Assembly (NCBI GenBank): GCA_950022655.1
Contig: OX465580.1
Location: forward strand, 96,800,797-96,864,796
Source of the DNA: Alentia gelatinosa
Taxonomy: Eukaryota; Annelida; Polychaeta; Phyllodocida; Polynoidae
DNA length: 64,000 bases
Reading direction: 5' to 3'
Part shown: piece after piece, positions 1 to 12,328 of the stretch
Position numbering within the stretch: position 1 is the stretch's first letter
Layout: each line of letters opens with the position of its first letter
Notes under the pieces: generated by a model
Seen by the model: the letters and a program-made list of their open reading frames with translations, nothing else
Database searches by the model: none
What the model was told of the DNA's origin: nothing
Translations under genes and position numbers: made by a program

Positions 1-154
1 CACATTCCATGGTTACGCTTCTATAACCAGGTGATCTGAGCTGCTCAAACCGTTATTGCCACTTCTGTTTCAGCCTCCGACCTGCTCACTTGAGCAATTC
101 ATTGTGTTTGAAAAAACTTTGTTCTTGGCGTACTTGGGCGGTCCCAAGTACATT

Positions 155-880
155 ATGGGTCGGAAAGCTAAGACCAAGACTACAACTAGAGGTTGTAAAG
201 ATGATTTTTTTTCCGATTATTCGGAAAATTCGGAACAGATGATGGGAGCTACCGGATCTTCTCAGTCGAGACAGGGTGAACAGGCGTTCAACCAGCCCGA
301 CAAGCATGGGCATGGATTCTCGACGGAATTTCCTGATGGTCGGGCAAGTGCTAGGGCAAGTTCGTCCGAGGACGAGATGGGGCAACGTTTGGACCGATTG
401 GAGTCTTCGATGTTTGCCATGATGGAGATGATTCAAGAAAATTTATCTTCAAAGAAAACTGAAAATCTTCAAAGCACAGCGCATTCAAGTAATGATGAGG
501 CTCGAGCATCGCCCCTAAAATCTACTGCGCCTACAACGCCTACAACTCAAGCCTTCTCAGATGGCAAGAAAGAAGAGAAGAGAAATGGTAAATTTTTGTC
601 AAAAACATACTTAGAGGAGAATGAGAAACTATCAAGCCTAGAAAAACTGAGTATAGTAAATATAAAAATTTTAAAATATATGTTGAGTGAAGGTTAAGAT
701 GTCTCAGGTTTTGTTGACCACATGGAGTTAATTGCGGAAAAATCTGAATCTAGGGTATTCACGCATGAAGCACTGATAAAATACGACAACTCTGTCAAAG
801 AAAGAGTAGAAAAAAGTGGCATTGACGAATTTAAGAATATAAATCCTGCTGAGATTGTAAAACATCTATCTTTCGATGGG

Positions 881-886
<6 letters not shown>
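155..886 (+). pseudogene. Gag-like retroelement ORF remnant, one stop, 3' end lost
   Basis: One reading frame runs from the ATG at 155 to the TA repeat near 886, broken by a single TAA at 695-697; the frame is the same on both sides. The first 180 codons are basic and Ser/Thr/Glu-rich, with a short coiled-coil-like stretch (QRLDRLESSMFAMMEMIQ). After the stop comes a helical stretch with [28 protein letters not shown] and VKHLSFDGT. This resembles the C-terminal part of gag proteins of DIRS-type retroelements, where a block of the form 'YD..V+.+....G...F' precedes a zinc-finger tail. No zinc finger, reverse transcriptase or recombinase follows; the frame dissolves into (TA)n. The frame stays open further upstream, but the ATG at 155 is the first methionine. 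The family assignment rests on resemblance only. A host protein exon is possible but less likely. Confidence 0.42.
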
Positions 887-2900
<2,014 letters not shown>

Positions 2901-2907
2901 CACGTTT

Positions 2908-3046
2908 CGGAGGTCTTCTGGGAGGCAGGTTGAGTGTAGTAGCCTTTTCCGGAGGTGGTCCAAGCCCTGTCTGGAGACGGACTCACTTCCGGAGGGTCCT
3001 CCAGGCCCTCCGAACATGTCCGGAGGTATCCTCCGGGAACCTCCGA
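2908..3046. repeat. CCGGAGG / CCTCCGG palindromic cluster
   Basis: About 140 bp with at least six variants of TCCGGAGG or its complement in both orientations (TTTCGGAGGT, TTCCGGAGGTGG, TTCCGGAGGGTCCT, GTCCGGAGGTATCC, TCCTCCGGGA, ACCTCCGATA). TCCGGA is itself a palindrome, so the tract can fold into several alternative hairpins. No target-site duplication was identified. It may be a degenerate foldback element. Confidence 0.5.
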
Positions 3047-3649
3047 TAGTATTTACTACAGTATATTGAATGGATTTCTAATATTTAGATAAATATTCAG
3101 ACTGTAGACGTTTGACAGACTCTTGAAATATTTATCTCCCCTTTCAAGCTCACTTTGCTATAAATCATAAGATCTTTGTCAAAGTGTTGCTCTTCTGTTA
3201 TTTAGAAGATGTTCCTTCCCAAATGTAACATTTTTTTCTCCAACTAAAATAAAATACTTCAAAACAAATTTACTTCAGACATACCTTCTTCCCTGTTCAC
3301 GCAAAGAAGGGATAGGCATTGCCCTATGTTTTCATCTATTTCTTTTGTCATCTTCCCGATATTCCCCATAGATGACATACTCCATAAGTATTCAAAATCA
3401 CATAGACTACAGAAACACATATTTGACGAATTTTCGTTCTGTTATTTAAGCTATGATGTAACCTCAGTACTCCTGTCCCCGACTGGGCAGTTTTTTACTG
3501 CCTATTATTGCCAAATACTCCGATTATCAAAAATAGGATACTGTGACATTAGACCCTTCATTTACGAAAGATATAGAATTCGAAACCTAGACATTTATCT
3601 ACATAAAGGTAGATACAGGCTTTGTGGTAGAGATTGAAACAGAATACTT

Positions 3650-4050
3650 GCTGTGGCAGAGGGAGAATAGTTACCGCTACAGGTTTGACTCCTCTGTTAG
3701 GAGCGCGAGGGCGGCAGCCTTTACAAGCACCCCTCGGGAAACAAGCCCACCTCCCTCTTCCTGGTAACCCCTACCCTCATCCCCCTTTAGCGGCCGTCCG
3801 GCCACCGCCGTCTGGCCTTCAGCCAGGCAAACCATGTTACTGTCAGTCGCCGTTTTGCTTTCCGGAAACACAGGACTTGGTCCCATCCGAATGGATCCAC
3901 AGTCACTTCCGGCCACCGTATACAGAGGACGCTTCTGATCCCATGGACTCTCGTACAGAGCGTGTTCTCGCCGAGAAGGGTTTTGCGCATGCGTCAGTCT
4001 GGGAGAGACTGACTGCTGACACAAAAACAAAAGTTGATTAGATGGACATG
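3650..4050. promoter_or_regulatory. GC-rich promoter-like patch with NRF1-type and ETS-type sites
   Basis: This stretch is clearly GC-richer than its flanks. It contains GCGCATGCGT at 3985-3994 (an NRF1-type palindrome) and ETS-like CTTCCGG at about 3906. An open frame of 135 codons (3634-4041) spans it but is Pro/Arg-rich, low in recognisable features and also open in antisense, as expected of GC-rich non-coding DNA. It is a candidate CpG-type promoter; no downstream exon was recognised. Confidence 0.22.
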
Positions 4051-4059
4051 TCGCTGCTA

Positions 4060-6680
4060 TTATTATTCCGGGAATGATATTTGAGTTGTATGCGGCGGGG
4101 GTGAGGCACGTTCACAGGTATTATGTTCTTTTTGTTTCTGTATTTAGACATCTCAATTAAAACGTGATATTTCTCGATCACTTTTGCTGATGTTTATTTA
4201 TGCAGAATTATTTTCATTACACCTATTTTTGTGATTGCTGGAATATAATGATGAATTACAGGAGTTTCAGCGTTGATAGACGTGACAATCGATGTGAAAA
4301 TCGTACTTACTATTGTTATAACATACAGCCCATTTCAGATCAAATCCTCGAGTGTAGTAATACATTGCAAACCTAGTCGTGAATGTGATATGGTTTCAAC
4401 CTATAAAACGAAAAGTTCCGAGTTGTTTTAGCTGTAAGATATGTATTCATGGCTGTGTTTTTATATAAGTTAATGCTCAAATTGAGGAGTTGCACATCAA
4501 GATCATGGTCTGGAAGGAACTAGGAGAAATAGTAATAAAGCGGACGGTTGCATGTCTCAATTCAGAAAATTTATAAAATGGTTTAGGATACTTTATCTTT
4601 TCTAATGCACATGTCTAGTTATGACTACCGAAATCACAGCAGTGGGTCGAGCATTTCTGAGACCCTACGCAATTTCGCCCGTGCTCTAGTTTAGTCTTCC
4701 CACCAACATAACTATAAGCAGGTGAGAAACCCAGCTGCATGTAAAGGCTATTCAATAGAGAACTGTGTTATGGTGATAAGAGAAACTATTCATGTATATA
4801 TATATATACTTATAAATATCACGGATTCAATGTATATGGAATTGTGTATATGAACAAGAGAAAAGGGACACACTTTTACCGATTCCCGAGATATAAGAGG
4901 CTTGGGATATATATATGTTAATCCAACATAGTTTGGCTTTTAGCCCCCTGCAGTTTAGTCCTGCGTTTAGCTCTATGGGGAGCCGGGTAAGCAGTTGTAC
5001 CCCCCGAGGGTTCGATAAGATTGGGGGAGGTGAGCTCTGAGGTGGGTCTACTCAACACTCGTCCCGTTGAGTGGCGAGCTGCGGCGTGCACATGTGTCCC
5101 TCCAGGTAGCATAACAGTCCCCTGCAATCCCATCTATCCATTATACGACGGCCCCGTAAATCTCCCCCGCTAGGGGATGGCATGGCGGTGAGGGTAGGGG
5201 TACCCCCGGGGGTAGGTTAGTAGCGCCCATCCTTCTACCCAGTCTCTGGCGGGGTAGCGGAAGGTGTAGAACGTGGGGTTCAACCACTAGCTACTAATAG
5301 GTAGACCTGGCTCTATGCACACTCAGCGCCTTAAAGCTCAGCGGAGAAGATTTAGCTTATCAAACCTCTCCCCTCCCTTATCCTATTGGCCAATGTGGCA
5401 GTGCAGGGATTTGGCCCATCGTACCTCAGTGGTTCGGGGCAGGAACTGAGGGGTCATAACGTGACGTCCCCTGGCCCTTGGTTAGTGTGAGTATGAAATG
5501 GATTCTCTTGGACTGTCAGAGAGTGCACGAAAATAGGGATACCTTTTAAGCAAAACAGTTATGATACTAACAGCAATTTTGAAGGTATTTTAAAAAGGAA
5601 TATGATCACTTTCTCTGAAGACAGATTTAGAACAAATTGAGTCAACTGCAGTGGAAATCTGAAACATTGTATATTCATTGGTTGTTAATTGAAAATTGAA
5701 GAACAATTTACCCAGGAAAGGTTTTCTTATCGTGTTGACCCTTGACCCTCGACCACTTCACTTCGGCCAAAACCTGCTGCTGGGAGTCCCGAGGTCACTA
5801 GGGGAGCATAAGCAAGGATGAATTCCGAACCAAGGATGAATTCCTTGCTGGCTATATGCAATGGTCCTTCATGGAACATACAGAATGGGATATATATATA
5901 TATATTAACTCCTGTTGAAAAGATGACATCGGGGAAAGAAATCTCAAATGCATTTAGGTTGTCCAGTTACTATACATTTATCTTTATTTTTATTTATATG
6001 TATGTTAGTTCCGTACCACCTAGATAATTTTCAATTGAATGAAGATTTCACAACGTAACCGAAATCAAATTACTCTCAATATCATGCGGACGATGTAGTA
6101 ATAGTCCGTCGATCTCTCTATGTGATTCGATTTGTGACAGATTTGATGCCTGCTATTGAACACGTTCTGAACCGTGTTACAGGTGGGCGGATAGGCTAGG
6201 GCCATGTAGTTAGGTGGTGAGGCGAACAAGAAAATATTGCTATGAGAACCCGTCACACGTAATGCACGTGCCGCACGAGACTGCGCGAGATGATACGCGA
6301 TTTTCTAATTACCATCCTAGCTAGCCCGAGAAAGTAAAGCATGCCTGTTGTGGATCATCCAGTGCAGTTTCGGTGACATGTGTGCATGCCAGTTAATCAA
6401 TAAACACTGTCAAATTGCCAACTCCCGCACATTCTGAAAACGTCCATCAAATAAAAGATGTCCATGCTTAAGCCTCCATAAGAACCTTGTTGTATTGAAC
6501 CTTTCCTGGCCCACTATATTAGTTCAAACCTTATTGGAAATTACACATCTTCCCTATCTCTAAAACCTTTCCAAATACTCTTCAATATTTTTATTCACTA
6601 ACGACTCCTTGGGTTTTCCCTTTATATATCAACAATTATCTGCCATATTTACCATGCTATTCATTGCAGAAGGGTATTGT
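4060..6680. other. Unassigned AT-rich sequence with a GC-rich insert
   Basis: Mostly AT-rich with no recognisable coding region. From 4920 to 5480 the sequence is GC-rich with runs such as TACCCCCGGGGGTA near 5200 and CCCCCGAGGG near 5000. It looks like a separate repeat inserted in AT-rich DNA. Its class could not be assigned. A short (TA)n tract lies at 5890-5905. Confidence 0.35.
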
Positions 6681-6804
6681 CTGGTTTTAGTTACCAGCGG
6701 CTGTATGCTCCTCGCAGTTGACTATACGCAATATCCTCGCTAGCGCTCGTATGATACTACGCGTCAACCTCTCGGAGCATACGACCGCTAGTATCTGAAA
6801 CCAG
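6681..6804. repeat. Foldback (inverted-repeat) element
   Basis: The left arm starts CTGGTTTTAGTTACCAGCGG and the right arm ends CGCTAGTATCTGAAACCAG, so the two pair over roughly 42 nt with few mismatches. The inner arm contains GCAGTTGAC opposite GTCAACCTC. The core TATCCTCGCTAGCGCTCGTA and the right-arm stretch GCGTCAACCTCTCG resemble those of the foldback at 59641-59750, so the two may belong to one family. Confidence 0.7.
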
Positions 6805-6819
6805 TATATATTGTATATG

Positions 6820-9060
6820 TTGGCCACCTATTCCTGACAAGTCAAGTCGTATGTACAATATTTCACAACAGCTATAAACAGCTTTAATTGGTTTTGGTAA
6901 AACCGAACTGAGCAACTGCTAGCACATCCAACCATTTCAGAATAGCTTTCAGTGGCTCACTTTAGGACCCCAAAAAACCCTACGTTAGTTACACTTGTAT
7001 TTGGGATGGGTCCAAGTGGCTACTTGTGAGATTCTAAAGAAATCCAAACAACCTTTGAATATAATATAATCGTTTTCCATCATGTAAGTGGCCCATTATT
7101 ATCCCACGTAAGAACACGTTCATAAAGGCAACATCTACCCATAAGCCCTCAGATAAGAACGTTCCTGAACAGCTCCGAGTTGCTCGGTCACCTGCACCTC
7201 CCAATGTTGATGGATCTCCTTTCTGGCCGCGTTCCACTTTGTCTTGTCGTACCTCCTTGTTACTCGGTTTCTAGGAAAGCCAGGTGAGCAAGACCTCGGG
7301 TAATTACTGAACGCCTGCCCCGCCATAAGCGAGAGGAGGAAGCACAGACCATGCGTCGTTGAAACCGATGTTTCCCATCACTCTCCAGCCAGATACTGCC
7401 GGGCTACGTAATACCTAGTAGCTCCTGATCTCTGCTGGTGGATCAGTACAGAGGACTTTATTTTATGCATAGTTCGTGAGCAGCCTACACATGGTACTCA
7501 ATGGAGCATATGGGGAAGGCATCCGCTCTGTTCACTAGCTTGCTCGTCCATGTCCAATAGTCATTGACGCAGGATCAGATGTGCAGTAGGTTGAGCCACG
7601 CGCAATTTTCATTGGGTGTATATACATAAAAAGTATTACTCCAATGTTTACGAAAAACAAAGTTATGAAACAATGACTCTCATAAGGATGTAAAGACAAA
7701 AAACAGTTTTTCTTAAAAGATTTGTTATTTCCCAATGATTTCAACAATAGAACTCTTTACCCATTAAATACAAATGCTGGTAGGTATTAGAGTGCCTTGT
7801 GTATCTACACTCAGAATTAAATCTGGTAAACTAAAAGTCCAGGTACCTTGCATGTAAGGCGCATCCTCAACTAAGTAAAATGTTATAAGGCGCACCTGGG
7901 GTCTGATTTTTTTTTATACTGGAGTATTATTTTCTGTATATCAAGATACCTAACCTATAAGGTGTACCCTATATAGGCATGTTTGGTATCAAATGACAGC
8001 TGAGACTGATACATGTAAAGATGTTTTACAGTAACATTCCAAAAAAGGTAGCACTTGGGAGATAGTAGCATTTCTCATCTGTATATGCTCCCAACTATCA
8101 TAATCCAGAATTCTTTGAAACTTCCAATAGAAGATCAATGCCATCTAGCCATGAAATAAAAATATTGTGCAGTTTTCCATAGACACCAATAGTTAAGAAC
8201 ATACCTTCTTCAGATGGCCTTGAAATAGAAGTTAACGCCGTGCCATGTCTTTTTTTGCATTTTCTAGTTGCTGATATATAAAACTCATAATCATCCAGAG
8301 TTATTTGCAAAAAAAATCAGGGTTTCAAAATCACCCAACTACCAGTATTTGTCCTTAATATGATGTAATTTCAATTCATAGGATTGAAAGATCATAAGAT
8401 ACAATGGTCTGTGTAAATGTTTGTGTGAATGTCTCATCCTGTCTGTCTGACTTGCTCATTTTGTAGATGATCTGTCCAGTAAACGCTCCTTGATAAGAAA
8501 AATCTGTCTGTTTCCTCATACAGAAAAAGAGGTAAATAAGTACAAGTGTGTTGATATGCTTTCTCCTACACAATTGTCTGTGTGATTAGGCTAGATCAAA
8601 GCCACTAAATAAGCATTTGTCGTGGGCATTGCCTATGTGGGCATACACTCATTACACGAGACACGTCTACGGATATATCACTTGTTTTATCAATGTGTTT
8701 GCATGAATCACAGCCCCTGACTAAATTCAACGACAGCCTATGCAGCTTTTTCTACAAGGGGTTGGAACAATAAAAAAACAGTATGTATCTGGACAGATAT
8801 ATTCGTCTACCTTTGGGCAGACCAGAAAGTCTTATCATATTGGACTAATTCACGGGGACATTAGATTTGCCACGGTTTTAGAATCTCTTATGCAATTTCA
8901 TGGATGTGTAAAATGTATCATGCAAGATGGCATTCATATTCAATAACCTTTTACCAGTGTTATTTTGTTAACACAATCTGGCTCAGGAAGGTGAAGGTAG
9001 ATTATGTTCCTTTGTTCTTCGTGAGCAAGCGTTGCATACATGGCCAACAGCTTTATGTAA
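6820..9060. other. Unassigned sequence; one weak exon candidate at 7192-7270
   Basis: No recognised gene. On the minus strand a 79-nt segment (7270 to 7192) is bounded by an acceptor-like CTGGCTTTCCTAG and a donor-like CAG|GTGACC, and stays open in one frame (NRVTRRYDKTKW, then NAARKEIHQHWEVQ). This is only suggestive. The rest of the interval is AT-rich with short frames and no domain signatures. Confidence 0.3.
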
Positions 9061-9069
9061 CCAACAGCT

Positions 9070-9910
9070 CATACATATCGGTATACCACACTGCTCTCCA
9101 CACTTATACCAGCCGACTCAGGTCGATTCACACTTTCTCATACCTGCAAATGCTTAGTCTCACCTTCTGCCATGAATGGACAGATTTTCCTTATACATGG
9201 TCACACCCGTTTCTACTACTAAACCTCACACACATATAATCATACATGATTATACCATAAGCATCATGCTGTACTAACATCTGCTCACATCTGCTCTAAC
9301 CTAAGTTTACCATACCATACCAAGTCAAACGCGTTTATTTGTGACCAGAATAACCAAGGTCTAATCACGTTTACTGATATTTACCCACATAGGTTTCCAT
9401 CAATCCAAGAAACATTTACTCGCGTCTAATCACACGTAATCCAACCGAAGCACACATGCACCCATCCATTCATATTTATAGATTGCACGTGTTACACTTA
9501 CTTACATAAAGGTTTAGTACTTCCTTTTTTTCTTTTCCTTAACACGACTATTTAGAGACTCTAAATTTTCATCCATGTAGGATGTTTTACAAGTTTATAG
9601 TTGCATCATTTTATATACAATTCAGATTTCTCTATTACAAAACTTAGTCAACAGTTTTATAGTTTCATGATTGTATTATCCCAAAATATTGATAGATTTT
9701 AGTGAAATTCTTCCATCTATTTATAACTACCTAAAATTGATTACTTGAGGGCACTTACCAACATCCACCCACCTCTACCCACACAGACGTGCACCTATTT
9801 GCATCCACTCGCACCTTCAAACACATACTTGCACATATAAACTCTAACTTGTCCTCACACATCAACAGTTTCCCACACTTTCCCCCCGCGCTCATGCATC
9901 ATAGGAGCTG
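9070..9910. repeat. Strand-asymmetric CA/CT-rich tract, possibly a decayed minisatellite
   Basis: The plus strand is rich in A, C and T and poor in G over about 800 bp. Motifs such as CACACTTACC, CCATACCATACC, CATCCACCCACC and CTCACACATC recur at irregular spacing. This could be an old C-rich satellite. No clean unit length can be given by eye. Confidence 0.35.
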
Positions 9911-11230
9911 TCCATTATATTGTCACTGAGCACTGTATGGCTCATTAAACAATAGACAGTCAGGCTATGTCACATTTCATTGATTACTGTCCCCAGTCAA
10001 CAACAGCGCTCATCACCCATGGTCTGCAGACAAGAGTTATGAGCCTGTAGGGGAGTTTCCTCTACATAACCTACTCTCCACCACTCCAATGACCCCACGT
10101 TGTACTGCCACTGTTCTTATCTACCCGCCACCAGGGGGCTTACTCTGCTGCCCCCTAGCGGTCAGCGGATGGAGACAGTCTGGGGAATTCTCCAGCGGCC
10201 ATGTTTAGCTGAGTTTTGTAAAAGGAGACAATGGGAGGCATTTAAGGGAAAAGGTCAAATGATAAGGGACCTAAATAGAAAGTTGAGAAGCCAACTTGTT
10301 GTGCCGTTCTTGCTCGATGACAATCACGTGATAATGACCTCGACATTTCCCTCGGCTTGTTGATATCGGTTCATGATGTATGCTTAGAAATGAGACGCTA
10401 CTAATGGGCTTTTGTCAAGATCCAATCTAAATGTACTCTAATCCTAGGTATCTACTTTTCTGCCTCTAAAACAAGAATATTGCAGGCTTGGAAAAGATCT
10501 TAAAAGGGTGACAATTGTGTTGATGATTTATATGAGAAAGAAGAGTTGCCCAAATTTTGGACATTCGTTGACAGTATTTAGCAATATGTAGACTTCAACT
10601 TATGCCTGGCAGGCTCAGTCGGGTAGGTTGAATGCTAGGCACCAAACTCGGCAACTTAGGTCAGTCCAACGTATTAGATGGTCAACTGACCTATATTGAA
10701 GGTTGGCTCGAGCTTATCATGCCAAGTAGATTTATCAATGCTATCCCTGAGGATGAAGCCGCTATCGTTCCCTCATAAAACAAAAAAACTCATTATTTCT
10801 GCCTAGCTCACTTCTATTGTTAATCAGAGAAAACCTTAAAACCTCAGTCATTACCCCTTACCCGCAACACAAAAGTGGAAGACAGATATGGGCGAATAAA
10901 ATTTATTTGAATTTTATAAGGTCCATATAAAATAAGATATTAGATATGATACAATATCTTATGGAAGAGGATATACATATGTAGATATGATATATGAAGA
11001 GACATATTGGTAAATATGATGGATACATATTTTGAAGATATGTATAAGATATACATAAGGCAGATGTGATGCCTGTATAAAAGGTATTACATATGTGGTA
11101 TGTATTACAGGAGTACATGTGTATAATGTATAATAGTATTATGTAATACGTATATATGGTTATACAATGTGTATAAAACGCCAAAAATGTCCATGAAGAG
11201 TTTGTGGAGAGGGGGGTGGGAGAAAAATGA
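9910..11230. other. Unassigned AT-rich sequence flanking the 3' side of the DIRS-type element
   Basis: Contains CCACCAGGGGGC near 10130 and GCCCCCTAGCGG near 10150, which form a short inverted pair. From 10900 to 11180 the sequence is extremely AT-rich with many TATGATA/ATATGTA variants. This follows the recombinase stop codon on the minus strand and may include the 3' end of the retroelement. No copy of its 5' flank could be found here. Confidence 0.35.
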
Positions 11231-11233
11231 TGC

Positions 11234-12328
11234 TCACTCGTTAATTGACTTGAGGAGGGAATCATTCACCCGATTGGCATCCGAGGTGCGGATGTAGCTT
11301 CTGTGGGCGTTGGAGCGCCACCCCCCATACCTTTGTATATCTAGTTCAGGGACTCCGGCCTGGAAGGCCTGCGTCGCCGCGGCCTTTCGCAGGCTGTGCA
11401 GGGTATATGTCCTTAATGGTATCCCTGCCAGCGCGATGAGACGGTCCCACTCTTTAGCGAGACATCGAGTCGTGATGGGGGAGCGATCCTCCTTCATGAG
11501 GAAGGGCTCGCGGTCGTTGGTCGTGGGAACGGCCGCGATCATCGCTCTCACTGCCCGCAGCGGGCACGACATCCGGTCCGGGGAGGGCTGCAGAGATACG
11601 CGTTTCTCTTCTCCAACACACTGGAGGTTCTTTACAGCCTTGATCCTCACGTCGACGTGAGTAGAAGTGACCCTCACGTCTCCTCGTGTGAGATGCCGGA
11701 CCGGATCGAAGCTTTTGACGGTTGGCGGCGCGACTTCGCTCTGCCGCAGGGCCGCGAAGAACATGAGGAGGCACGCCGCTCTGGTCGACCGGTCGAGGGG
11801 CGTGGCCGTGAGTCCGCCGAGGACGCCTCTGAGGGCCTCCATAGGTATAGGAGGCTTCACGTTTGGCTGGTAGGCCTTGTCCCTCTTCATTGCGTCCAGT
11901 GCCGGCTTGACGCGGGCGTCCTCCGTTGCCGCGATGTTCCCTCCTGACAGCCGTAGGTGCGACCGTAGGTGAGACAGATGGTTGGCTACGGTCGCTGGTG
12001 AGGGGGCGTGGTCCCGGACGTACTCCAGGTACGCGGTGAGTAGGCTGACGGTCGGCTGCTGGGGGTCCACGCCCATCCTCCGGCAGAATGCTAGGTATGT
12101 AGTTACTGCGCTTCGCTGGTTGGCGACCGTGCCGGGGGCACGCGCCGCGGCCTGCCGCGCAGATGCCCTCTGTTGGAGACAGCGTAGCGCCGGATCTGCA
12201 GTAAAGCCGGAGGACAGGCACAAATGAGGCGTGGTTACATGGAGCGACAGCTCTGAGGTTAAGAGAGGACATGTAAAAAGCAGCTTTAGAATAGTCACTG
12301 GAGGTGAGGTGCGACCGGCTGAGGGCAT
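11234..12328 (-). CDS. Tyrosine recombinase (DIRS-type element)
   Basis: Integrates the circular DNA copy of the retroelement, replacing a DDE integrase. The frame is open from 12415, but the first ATG is at 12328, overlapping the codon of the last RNase H aspartate; this gives a product of about 364 residues. Clear similarity to recombinases starts near residue 45 (ADPALRCLQQRASARQ), with the SAM-like core-binding domain (GTVANQRSAVTTYLAF, ATVANHLSHLRSHLRL) at about 65-130. Catalytic residues, numbered from the ATG: Arg195 (FFAALRQSE), Lys233 (AVKN), His311-x-x-Arg314 (HSLR), Trp337 in the second-His position (YGGW) and Tyr345 (RSYIR). The set is complete, so the enzyme could be active. It lies in a different frame from the reverse transcriptase; how it is translated is unclear (internal initiation, frameshift or spliced mRNA). 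Confidence 0.92.
   Translation of the reverse strand: MPSAGRTSPPVTILKLLFTCPLLTSELSLHVTTPHLCLSSGFTADPALRCLQQRASARQAAARAPGTVANQRSAVTTYLAFCRRMGVDPQQPTVSLLTAYLEYVRDHAPSPATVANHLSHLRSHLRLSGGNIAATEDARVKPALDAMKRDKAYQPNVKPPIPMEALRGVLGGLTATPLDRSTRAACLLMFFAALRQSEVAPPTVKSFDPVRHLTRGDVRVTSTHVDVRIKAVKNLQCVGEEKRVSLQPSPDRMSCPLRAVRAMIAAVPTTNDREPFLMKEDRSPITTRCLAKEWDRLIALAGIPLRTYTLHSLRKAAATQAFQAGVPELDIQRYGGWRSNAHRSYIRTSDANRVNDSLLKSINE

Noticed and set aside
3634..4041. 135-codon frame with an antisense partner
   Set aside because: Pro/Arg-rich and open on both strands as expected in GC-rich DNA; no conserved motif.
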